From Bifidobacterium breve (GTDB lineage Bacteria > Actinomycetota > Actinomycetes > Mycobacteriales > Mycobacteriaceae), in NCBI GenBank assembly GCA_943331415.1, contig CALQLM010000047.1:1-7441 (forward strand): a stretch of DNA of 7,441 nucleotides, read 5' to 3'. The notes beneath the pieces were generated by a model that was given only the letters and a program-made list of their open reading frames with translations, was not told where the DNA came from and searched no databases. The translations under genes were made by a program, and so were the position numbers. Below are positions 1 through 6,294 of this stretch, one piece after another (positions within the stretch are counted from its first letter, which is position 1; every line of letters begins with the position of its first letter).

Positions 1-152
1 ATCGGGTCGTTGTGCCAGTCGAATGACGCGTGCGCAGGAGACTCTTTGAACATGACCGATTGCGCCCCGACGACCTCGCCTCCGGTGACACTGCCGACCT
101 CAACATGGGAGTCGCCGTCCGCGCCGGTGTAAAGGCGATAAGCCCGGATCAT
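1..152 (-). CDS. Probable cupin-like protein, N-terminal part only
   Basis: The reading frame opens with ATG at 152-150 and stays open to the window edge, giving 50 codons. The ATG overlaps the stop codon of the upstream dehydrogenase in an ATGA, and a GAGG ribosome site sits at 163-160, so translation is probably coupled. The visible protein begins MIRAYRLYTG, has an acidic, beta-rich stretch and ends with SFDWHNDP at the cut. The short beta-strand pattern followed by a Trp-His-Asn segment resembles the opening of small single-domain cupins, but the metal-binding motifs would lie beyond the edge. Both the cupin assignment and any role are therefore inference. As third gene of the methyltransferase-dehydrogenase operon it presumably serves the same unknown pathway. 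That this is a real gene is well supported by the overlap; the family is not. Confidence 0.6.
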   Translation of the reverse strand, partial: MIRAYRLYTGADGDSHVEVGSVTGGEVVGAQSVMFKESPAHASFDWHNDP

Positions 153-1309
153 TGCGGTACCTCGGCTGCGCTGCGCGGGTCGATGAGGATCTTGGCGTGC
201 CGATCTGGATCACCCAGAGCCTGGAACGCCGCCGTAACGCCGCCGAGTCCCACCTTGCCGGTGAGCAGTGGCGAGGCGTCGAGCTTTCCATCGGCCAGCA
301 TGTGCAGGGTGTCGTAGAACTCCAGGGGGGTGTAGCCGAAGACGAAGCGCACGTCGATCTCTTTGCTCAGGGCCATCGTCGGCCGGATCGAATCGGTACC
401 CATGCACACTCCGACGACGATGACTCTCGAACTCAGCGGTGCCGCGGCCAGCACACCGTCGATCATCCCCGGTATGCCAACGCATTCGAAGATCACCGGT
501 CGCTTCGGCCCGGCCGCACCGGCCGCATCCGCCGCGCGGTAGAGGTGCGACCAGCCGGGTAGCTTGCGCAGCTTGCCCATCGTGCCGAGCGCAAGTTCAT
601 AAAGGTCGGGGATGTTGGTCAAGACGCCTTTCGATGCCGCCTTCTCATACGGCGAATCGACCGCCGGGTCCACGACGATGTCGGCGCCGCAGCGAAGTGC
701 CAACGCGCGGCGGCCCGCGCTGAGGTCGCTGGCGACGACGCTGCCCACTCCGCGGGCTTTGAGTTGGCAGATCACCGCCAATCCGACCGGTCCGCATCCG
801 ATGACGATTGCGGTATCGCCTCTCTTGATCTCACTGCGACGCACCGCATGCAGTGCCACGGCCATCGGCTCGGTCATGGCCGCCATATCGACGGACAACC
901 CGTTGGGCACCGGGAAGGTCAGTGACGCCTCCACCAGAACCTGCTCGGCATAGGCGCCCGGCGCCAACGGGGACAGTCCGGTCAGTTGCACCGCACCGTG
1001 CGAACGAACCAGCGGGAAGGACACCACCGTCATCCCCCGCTTAAGCGCCTTCGGGGTCTTTGGTCCACGTTCGGCGATCACACCGGCGAACTCGTGTCCC
1101 ATCACCGTCGGGGTGTCGCCGCGCATGAAGTCGCGGTAGCCGATCTCGGCCATGACATCGGTGAGTTGGTCGGCGTGGTCTTTGGCGTGCAGGTCTGAGC
1201 CACAGATCCCGCATGCGCGCACATCCAGGACCAACTGACCTTCACCGGGACGCGGGTCCGGCAGGTCGACGACGGACAGGATTCCATGCGTACAACTGAC
1301 GGCTTTCAC
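149..1309 (-). CDS. Zinc-type medium-chain alcohol dehydrogenase
   Basis: A 386-residue enzyme of the zinc-dependent medium-chain dehydrogenase/reductase family, expected to oxidise an alcohol or reduce a carbonyl with NAD(P). The N-terminal GroES-like domain carries the catalytic-zinc signature CGICGSDLH (C36, D39, H41) and GHEFAG (H72, E73). The Rossmann domain has GCGPVG at 171-176, and Asp195 after the second strand favours NAD. The region that normally holds the four-cysteine structural-zinc lobe (about 92-120) has no cysteines, and there is an extra segment at about 210-270 before the VIFECVG strand. I chose the GTG at 1309 because it overlaps the upstream methyltransferase stop as GTGA; an in-frame start at 1339 would add 10 residues lying inside that gene. 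The substrate is unknown and probably a product of the neighbouring methyltransferase. Family confident, reaction not. Confidence 0.88.
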   Translation of the reverse strand: MKAVSCTHGILSVVDLPDPRPGEGQLVLDVRACGICGSDLHAKDHADQLTDVMAEIGYRDFMRGDTPTVMGHEFAGVIAERGPKTPKALKRGMTVVSFPLVRSHGAVQLTGLSPLAPGAYAEQVLVEASLTFPVPNGLSVDMAAMTEPMAVALHAVRRSEIKRGDTAIVIGCGPVGLAVICQLKARGVGSVVASDLSAGRRALALRCGADIVVDPAVDSPYEKAASKGVLTNIPDLYELALGTMGKLRKLPGWSHLYRAADAAGAAGPKRPVIFECVGIPGMIDGVLAAAPLSSRVIVVGVCMGTDSIRPTMALSKEIDVRFVFGYTPLEFYDTLHMLADGKLDASPLLTGKVGLGGVTAAFQALGDPDRHAKILIDPRSAAEVPQ

Positions 1310-2325
1310 GAACTCGGCTTCTGTCCCACGCAGTGCCAATTGAGCGTCAACAGTTCCTCCTCCTCGGCCCGGATGTAGGACATGCTGTTCGCATTCATCC
1401 GCTGCATCAACGCGTTGGTCTTCTTCGGGATGACACGTAGCTTCGCGAGGACTTTGAACGCGGCCTCGTACTTGTCGAACAGCGCGACTTCTTTCTTGAT
1501 CAGCTCCACGGCAGGCCGGCCTACCGACGAGATCAACTCGAAGCCGGCGTCACGATAGATGTCTTCCCAATACTTGTAGTACCAGAACCCGCCGAACACC
1601 GTCAGTTCGCGCGTGTGCTGGATCAGCGTTCGCTGATGGTCGTCAGCGCGGTCGTAGGCAGCGAGTGCCGCAACATCGTTGATGACGAACACCCCTCCCG
1701 GCTTGAGGATCCGGAAGACTTCGGCGAACGTAAAAGCGTGGTCGCTGACGTAGGTCATCGGCTGAATCGCGTACACGGCATCGAACGATGCATCGTCGAA
1801 CTCCAGCGTCTTATTGAAGTCGCCCACCGCAAAGTTGTCCCGTGGCAGGGTCGGGTTCCGCCAGGCCTTCTCAATCTGTGACAGGTCCAGGTTGATGCCG
1901 TAGGGGACGGCCCCGGTCAGTTCCGCGATGTGCTCGGCGATAGCCCCACACCCGCAGCCCAGTTCAAGCACCTTCTCTCCCGGGCTCAGCTGAAGGTCGT
2001 TGGCAACAATCCGCTCGAACAGGATCTGGTTCTGCAACACCGACTGCGCAGGGTCGATGGTCGGTGGCATGTACATCTTCTCGACTGAGCCGAGCGTGCA
2101 CAGAAGATGAATGACCTTGTACAGCTGGGTCAGCTCATTGCTGCTGCCCTGCGGATATCCGCGCAGTGGCACGCCCTGCTCGTAGTCGGATTTGGTGTTC
2201 TCTGGTGAGTCGACGAACAGTTCGCCATAGGACCGCATGTAGGCGGTGTAATCCTCGTCGCTGATGGTCAGCAGTCCCCGCAGGGCGCCGAGCCGATCAA
2301 GCAGGGTCGTCGGTGTGTGTGCCAC
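1306..2325 (-). CDS. SAM methyltransferase, Erg6/sterol C-methyltransferase-like
   Basis: A 339-residue class I SAM-dependent methyltransferase. After an alpha-helical N-terminal region of about 110 residues come motif I VLELGCGCG (119-127), the acidic second strand GINLDLSQ (143-150), VGDF (167-170), the FDAVYAIQPM strand (181-190) and RILKPGG (205-211). The GxNLDxSQIxxA pattern and general layout resemble the Erg6/sterol 24-C-methyltransferase and related C-methyltransferase group. The C-terminal part (about 240-339) is large and may shape a lipid or terpenoid pocket. It starts with GTG at 2325, preceded by GGGAGG at 2335-2330, and is the first gene of a minus-strand operon whose next member overlaps its stop by four bases. 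Sterol synthesis is not expected in this kind of organism, so the sterol label describes similarity, not substrate. No hydrophobic anchor is seen. Confidence 0.85.
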   Translation of the reverse strand: MAHTPTTLLDRLGALRGLLTISDEDYTAYMRSYGELFVDSPENTKSDYEQGVPLRGYPQGSSNELTQLYKVIHLLCTLGSVEKMYMPPTIDPAQSVLQNQILFERIVANDLQLSPGEKVLELGCGCGAIAEHIAELTGAVPYGINLDLSQIEKAWRNPTLPRDNFAVGDFNKTLEFDDASFDAVYAIQPMTYVSDHAFTFAEVFRILKPGGVFVINDVAALAAYDRADDHQRTLIQHTRELTVFGGFWYYKYWEDIYRDAGFELISSVGRPAVELIKKEVALFDKYEAAFKVLAKLRVIPKKTNALMQRMNANSMSYIRAEEEELLTLNWHCVGQKPSS

Positions 2326-2329
2326 GGTG

Positions 2330-2335
2330 CCTCCC
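2330..2335 (-). promoter_or_regulatory. Ribosome binding site of the Erg6-like methyltransferase
   Basis: GGGAGG on the minus strand ends four bases before the GTG at 2325. This strong site decides the GTG start, since no ATG is suitably placed. Confidence 0.7.
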
Positions 2336-2354
2336 GGCGGTCACGGCGGACGCG

Positions 2355-2398
2355 TTCCGACCGGTCTCGAACATACCGCCGTGCGCCACCGGCTACCG
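2355..2398 (-). promoter_or_regulatory. Possible promoter with palindromic operator candidate
   Basis: Within the 106-bp divergent region, the minus strand has TATGTT at 2375-2370, matching the TAnnnT -10 pattern of actinobacterial vegetative promoters; transcription would begin near 2363, leaving a leader of about 38 bases. No convincing -35 is seen near 2398-2393. The perfect 8-bp palindrome GACCGGTC (2359-2366), flanked by TTC and GAA, lies where a repressor would cover the start site. All of this is pattern reading only; a promoter for the opposite small gene was not identified. Confidence 0.3.
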
Positions 2399-2420
2399 TC
2401 TGATCTTGAGAGCCGATACG

Positions 2421-2426
2421 GGGAGG
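2421..2426 (+). promoter_or_regulatory. Ribosome binding site of the small membrane protein
   Basis: GGGAGG lies five bases before the ATG at 2432. It selects this start over the upstream in-frame ATG at 2264, which lies inside the opposite-strand methyltransferase gene. Confidence 0.7.
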
Positions 2427-2431
2427 CAGAT

Positions 2432-2671
2432 ATGGCCGCTGACGAGAGCACGAGAACAGCCGGAGGAGTGATCGCCCGCTTCGCGCTGCACAACTGGGCG
2501 GCGATCGCCCTGGTCGCACTGGCGGCGGTGTTCATCGGACAGAACCGGGACCGGCAGATGATTCATCTGCTCTGGATCACAGTGGAGTCACCGATGTGGC
2601 TACTGCTCAGCGCCATGCTGGTGGTCGGCATCGTCGTCGGGCTTTTACTGCACCGCCGCAGACGCAACTGA
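2432..2671 (+). CDS. Small LapA-like two-helix membrane protein
   Basis: A 79-residue inner-membrane protein. A short polar N-terminus is followed by a hydrophobic helix at about 22-37, a loop containing GQNRDRQMIHLLW, a second helix at about 54-73 and a basic HRRRRN tail. The helix - IGQN - short strand - SPMWLLL - helix order is that of LapA/DUF1049-domain proteins, small membrane proteins named after a lipopolysaccharide-assembly factor; their role in actinobacteria is poorly defined. The ATG at 2432 has a good ribosome site. It is the only plus-strand gene in the window, sits between two minus-strand operons, shares an upstream region with the Erg6-like operon and meets the carotenoid operon tail to tail across 6 bp. 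Nothing ties it to either pathway except position. Confidence 0.82.
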   Translation: MAADESTRTAGGVIARFALHNWAAIALVALAAVFIGQNRDRQMIHLLWITVESPMWLLLSAMLVVGIVVGLLLHRRRRN

Positions 2672-2681
2672 GCACCCTCAG
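2668..2681. terminator. Small hairpin at convergent gene ends, weak terminator candidate
   Basis: CTGAG (2668-2672) and CTCAG (2677-2681) form a perfect 5-bp stem with a 4-base loop. The arms contain the stop codons of the two convergent genes (TGA at 2669-2671 on plus, TGA at 2680-2678 on minus). There is no T-run on either side and the stem is short, so activity as a bidirectional terminator is only a possibility. Confidence 0.25.
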
Positions 2682-3751
2682 CGGATGGTGCCGCGACCCG
2701 GGATCAGGGGCAGATCCAGCGCGGTGACCCAACCCGGCGGCAGATCGTTGACGGCCGGCACCGCATTGAGCGCGCGCAGGCCGGTGGCCAGGCAACCGGC
2801 GGTGGCCGCATCGCGCCCGGACCCGTCTGTGAATCGGAACGCCGTCTCCTGGAAGATACTGGGCGTGCCCTCGATATCAACGCGGTAGACGTCGTCCTTG
2901 TCACCCGACGGCCAGTCCGGTGCGGCGTCGCGGCCGATCCGGTTGACATGTTCGAGTTGGATTCGGGTTTCGCCGCGGTATACCCCGTTGATGGTGAATC
3001 GGACCGCGGCCACTTTGCCGGCGGGGATCACGCCCTTGACCGTCGTCCGATCGGTCGGGGTGACCCATTTGTCCCAGGTGGTGGTGATCTCGTCGAGTTC
3101 AATGCCGGCGGCGTGGGCGATCATCGGCACGGTGGCACCCCACGCGAACACGAGGATGTCGCTGTTCTGCAGCATCGGAGCGAACTCTGGGTCGCGGCCG
3201 ATGCCCATCTCGAACTCGTAGTCACCTTCATAGTTGGTGTAGTCCAGAAGTTCAGACGCCCGGACCCGGCGCACCTGCGAACACAGGCCCATCAACGTCA
3301 TCGGGAACAAGTCATTGGCGAAGCCGGGGTCGATCCCGGTCGTGAAGCACGACGCACCGCCCGCTTCGCAGGCCGCCGTGATGGGGTCGATCCAGTTCGG
3401 CGGGTTGAGGTGCATCTTCGGCCAGACCCACGGCGTCATGGCGGTCGAGCAGACGTCGATTCCGGCCCGCAGAAAGCGACCGATCACATCGATATTGGCG
3501 TCGGCTTTGGCGGCCGTCGGTCCGTAGTGCACTAGCGCGTCCGGTTTCAGCGCGATCAACGCGTCCACATCATCGGTGGCGGTGATGCCGACGGAGTCCG
3601 GCAACCCGCAGATCTCACCGGCATCAAGACCTACCTTGGCTGGATTGCTGACGCCAACCCCGACAAGTTCGAACTCGGGGTGGTTGAGCACCTCGGGGAT
3701 GATCATTTTGCCTACGAAGCCGGTTCCCCACACCACTACTCGTTTGGTCAT
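2678..3751 (-). CDS. DapB-fold NAD(P)-dependent oxidoreductase, operon end
   Basis: A 357-residue protein of the dihydrodipicolinate-reductase-like / NAD(P)-dependent amine dehydrogenase group, not biosynthetic DapB itself, which is about 100 residues shorter. The N-terminal Rossmann domain shows VVVWGTGFVGK (GTGFVG at 9-14) and a second strand ending in VGVSN; the central TGIDPGFAND (138-147) is a conserved-looking loop of this family near the active site. Related enzymes include 2,4-diaminopentanoate dehydrogenase, but most members have no known substrate. The ATG at 3751 is chosen over 3781 because AAGGAGG at 3767-3761 precedes it and it follows the Rieske gene stop by one base (TGAGATG). 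As last gene of the carotenoid operon it is co-expressed with pigment synthesis; a carotenoid role is not implied by its family. Confidence 0.82.
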   Translation of the reverse strand: MTKRVVVWGTGFVGKMIIPEVLNHPEFELVGVGVSNPAKVGLDAGEICGLPDSVGITATDDVDALIALKPDALVHYGPTAAKADANIDVIGRFLRAGIDVCSTAMTPWVWPKMHLNPPNWIDPITAACEAGGASCFTTGIDPGFANDLFPMTLMGLCSQVRRVRASELLDYTNYEGDYEFEMGIGRDPEFAPMLQNSDILVFAWGATVPMIAHAAGIELDEITTTWDKWVTPTDRTTVKGVIPAGKVAAVRFTINGVYRGETRIQLEHVNRIGRDAAPDWPSGDKDDVYRVDIEGTPSIFQETAFRFTDGSGRDAATAGCLATGLRALNAVPAVNDLPPGWVTALDLPLIPGRGTIR

Positions 3752-3752
3752 C

Positions 3753-4763
3753 TCAGTGAGCCTCCTTGGTGCGCAACGCATATCGACGTTCGGCGTATGC
3801 CAGGTCGTCGCGCCACAGTCGCGTGGCGCCGAGCTTCATCAGTGGTCGCAACAACGGGGCGCCCAGCAGAGACAGCTGGAACCCGGTGCGCCCAGAGGCC
3901 GCGATCACGGCTTCGGTGACTGCCGTGCGATGACGTCCGTCCGGTCCCAGCCCCACAGGTGTGGCGTGGGTTTCCACAACGCTGCCGACGCCCTCACCTT
4001 CAATGATCTGCATGACGACGGTCCGCGGTTCGGGCACACTGAAGGCGGTGATCACCGGCACACCAATGCGTCCGAGGTGGAAAGTCACGGCCACCGTGAA
4101 GACGTCGGAGTCCTCGTCGGCGTCGATCGGTGGCGCACTGAGCACCTCCAGTTGGGCGAACGAGTAGGGGTGGAACCACCCACCGTGCCACGGGTCGAGC
4201 CGGTTAGCGATGATGTCGCGGGGCTCGCACGATCCCTCCAGACGGGTGACCGCAGCGAGTTGAGGACCGCTGGGCCGCGCCGGCAGCACCGGGGTGTCCA
4301 ACGGCTCTTCGCCGCCGATCTCATCCAGCCGTACCCAGACCAGTATGCCGTCGTCGTAGGCCGGTAGCGGCTTCCAGCCGAACTCACGACCACCGTCGAG
4401 CCGAAGCCCGTGCCACGGGCAGACCAGCGCTCCGCAATCGACCTTTCCGGTTGCCAGATCCGCTCCCAGATGTGGACATGCCGCCGGGCCGACATGCAGA
4501 CCGGCGTGCTCGTCACGCCAGGCGACGATCTCCTTACCTGCGACCTGAGTTCCGAGCGGGCGGTCGGCGCGGACGTCGGTGCTGGCGCCGAATACGTACC
4601 AGTTGCCGCTGGGGCGCCGGTGCGCGCGGTGCAGCGCGGCGTCGATGATCGCGGGCTCGGCCTGCTGAAAGGTCGGCGACTGCTCGGCCCAGCCGACTTT
4701 CGGGAGAACCTTCATCGGCGAGTCCTTCGGCATGCGGTCTGCTACCCGAGACCACAGACTCAT
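3753..4763 (-). CDS. Rieske non-haem iron oxygenase-like protein in carotenoid operon
   Basis: A 336-residue soluble protein. The Rieske domain (about 53-150) has CPH at 96-98 and CPWH at 115-118, separated by 16 residues, giving the two Cys and two His ligands of a [2Fe-2S] cluster. The second domain has NRLDPWHGGWFH at 187-198, matching the N-x2-D-x2-H-x4-H signature of Rieske oxygenases; H193 and H198 would bind mononuclear iron, with Asp319 or Asp320 in the C-terminal RDDLAYAE segment as possible third ligand. A complete site suggests a working oxygenase, plausibly hydroxylating a carotenoid end ring, but this is inferred from context. I recall this protein type (DUF5914) as a usual companion of actinobacterial carotenoid genes, unverified here. 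ATG at 4763 follows the crtU stop by one base and has AGAGAGG at 4781-4775; the longer frame to 4901 lies inside crtU. No reductase or ferredoxin partner gene is visible. Confidence 0.87.
   Translation of the reverse strand: MSLWSRVADRMPKDSPMKVLPKVGWAEQSPTFQQAEPAIIDAALHRAHRRPSGNWYVFGASTDVRADRPLGTQVAGKEIVAWRDEHAGLHVGPAACPHLGADLATGKVDCGALVCPWHGLRLDGGREFGWKPLPAYDDGILVWVRLDEIGGEEPLDTPVLPARPSGPQLAAVTRLEGSCEPRDIIANRLDPWHGGWFHPYSFAQLEVLSAPPIDADEDSDVFTVAVTFHLGRIGVPVITAFSVPEPRTVVMQIIEGEGVGSVVETHATPVGLGPDGRHRTAVTEAVIAASGRTGFQLSLLGAPLLRPLMKLGATRLWRDDLAYAERRYALRTKEAH
3761..3767 (-). promoter_or_regulatory. Ribosome binding site of the DapB-fold oxidoreductase
   Basis: AAGGAGG, a near-perfect anti-16S match, ends nine bases before the ATG at 3751 and lies within the last codons of the Rieske gene. 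It sets the start of the downstream gene. Confidence 0.75.
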
Positions 4764-4764
4764 C

Positions 4765-6294
4765 TCAGCGCATGCCTCTCTCTGCGAGCCGGCGTAGTAC
4801 GGGCGAGCGCCCCTGGACCGGCACGGTGTACAACGTGTGCCCACTGATACCCCAGCCCGACAGCAGCCGGTTGGCCGCCGTCCAGCCGGTGGTGGCGGCA
4901 CGTTCCATCAAGGCTACCGGCAGGTCAATACGGATTCCGTCACCGGCGAGCATCAGACCGGGTACGGGTGTTTCCACTGTCGGTCGGCGCGCGTGGGAGC
5001 CCGGCGAGAACAACGGACAGTCCTGCTTGAACAGAATGCGCTCGGACACGATTCCCGCCGCAGCGGTCTCCGGGTAAATCTGGTGCAGACGGGACAGCAT
5101 CTTCTCGCGCAGGCCTTCGAACGGCGGTGGATCCAGGACGGAGTATGAATGCACTTCGACCACCGAACCGCCGCGCGCGCGGGCCCACTCAGAGGCCTGG
5201 CGCTCGTAGTTGCTGACGACGCTGATGTTGTCGACGGGCTCGAGTCCGCCGGTGCCGAGGAAGTCCGGGCGCCCAGGATCGACCGGACGATCCAGCCACA
5301 ACCTCTGCACCACGAACGGCGGCGCGACCTCCATGGCCGCAACCCGTTGCCGCCACGGTTCGTCTCCCAGATCCGGTGAAGCGCCGACGATCTGTTGCAG
5401 ACCTCCCGGATCGGTGGCCAGCACAACACCGTCGGCATCGATCAGCGCGCCGTCGCCGGTGTGCACCTGAAACTTCTTGATCCCGCCAGGGGTGATCGAT
5501 GCAGCCGATACGCCGGTATGAAACTTCACACCCTGTTCGGCCAGATACTCCCCCAGCGGATTCCACAGCGCGGTGTCAAAGTTGGACTCGGCAACATCGA
5601 AAACCAGTCCCTCACTCGAACCCAAAAAGTAAATGTGAAACATCGCGGCAAGTTCAGCCGCCGAGAGCCTGTCGGGCCGGGCGAAGAAACTCCGAGCGAA
5701 CACCTCGAACGCCAGATGGCGCGCCGCGACGGGGAAATTGATATCGGTCAGGAAGGTGTCCGCGCTCTGGTGGTCGAGGCGGTCGTAGATGCCGGGCACT
5801 GTGACCGCGGCAAGCGGTGCGGACGCCTTGGCGTTGATGCGCACCAGATCCCGGAATCGGAAGGTCGGGCTGCGCAGCGCGAAGACAAGCGCATTCCACG
5901 GCGGCGACGAGGGAAGGCCGCGGAAGGTGTCGCGCCGACCCTGCCCGTCGATTAGCGGGTAATCCTCCACTGCCCGGAGCCGCTCCAGGTTCGGATCACT
6001 GCGCTTCAGTAGTGCCCGAAGGTTGTAGTACTGGCGGAAGAAGGCATGGAACCCGCGGTTGTTGGTGGTCTCGGTGCCGTCGTCAAGGCGTTCAGCCCAT
6101 CCGGCGACGCGTCCACCGAGGTTGGGCTGGCGTTCCAACACATCCACCGAAACACCGCGTTCGGCCAGCCCGGCAGCGGCGGCGAGGCCGGCGATACCCG
6201 CCCCGATCACGACGACATGGGGGATCTCCGGCAATGCGCTGGCGTGCGGGACCCCCCGGGGTGCCGCATGGGCGATACGTCGCGGATCCTTCAT
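4765..6294 (-). CDS. crtU: CrtU, beta-carotene desaturase/methyltransferase (isorenieratene synthase type)
   Basis: A 509-residue FAD-dependent enzyme of the CrtI-like superfamily. CrtU enzymes aromatise the beta-rings of beta-carotene, with a methyl shift on the ring, to give isorenieratene; the carotenoid is membrane-dissolved, so a peripheral membrane site is likely. The dinucleotide-binding motif VVVIGAGIAGLAAA lies at 27-40, with Glu54 after the second strand and NLGGRV at 58-63. NRGFHAFFRQYYNLR (79-93) resembles the segment I associate with CrtU rather than phytoene desaturases, and GDGIRIDLPVALMERAA (451-467) is the C-terminal FAD motif. Length fits the family (roughly 500-530). ATG at 6294 shares one base with the upstream methyltransferase stop (TGATG) and has GGTGGGGA seven bases before it; the longer frame to 6450 is rejected. 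The crtYd upstream supports the assignment by supplying beta-carotene. Confidence 0.88.
   Translation of the reverse strand: MKDPRRIAHAAPRGVPHASALPEIPHVVVIGAGIAGLAAAAGLAERGVSVDVLERQPNLGGRVAGWAERLDDGTETTNNRGFHAFFRQYYNLRALLKRSDPNLERLRAVEDYPLIDGQGRRDTFRGLPSSPPWNALVFALRSPTFRFRDLVRINAKASAPLAAVTVPGIYDRLDHQSADTFLTDINFPVAARHLAFEVFARSFFARPDRLSAAELAAMFHIYFLGSSEGLVFDVAESNFDTALWNPLGEYLAEQGVKFHTGVSAASITPGGIKKFQVHTGDGALIDADGVVLATDPGGLQQIVGASPDLGDEPWRQRVAAMEVAPPFVVQRLWLDRPVDPGRPDFLGTGGLEPVDNISVVSNYERQASEWARARGGSVVEVHSYSVLDPPPFEGLREKMLSRLHQIYPETAAAGIVSERILFKQDCPLFSPGSHARRPTVETPVPGLMLAGDGIRIDLPVALMERAATTGWTAANRLLSGWGISGHTLYTVPVQGRSPVLRRLAERGMR

Noticed and set aside
2264..2431. Longer start for the small membrane protein
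   Set aside because: It would include antisense methyltransferase sequence and the divergent promoter region; the ATG at 2432 has a GGGAGG site.
2948..3535. Plus-strand open frame of 195 codons
   Set aside because: It lies wholly antisense inside the DapB-fold gene; composition is Arg/Gly/Val/Asp-rich with no motif.
3576..4367. Plus-strand open frame of 263 codons
   Set aside because: It is antisense to the oxidoreductase and Rieske genes, shows no recognisable motif and crosses a well-defined gene junction.
4764..4901. N-terminal extension of the Rieske protein
   Set aside because: The added residues are Pro/Arg/Cys-rich shadow sequence inside crtU; the ATG at 4763 has a ribosome site and operon-like spacing.
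4765..6294. Calling the FAD enzyme a phytoene desaturase (crtI)
   Set aside because: The FAD motifs are shared, but the NRGFHAFFRQYYNLR segment and the position after crtYd fit CrtU better.
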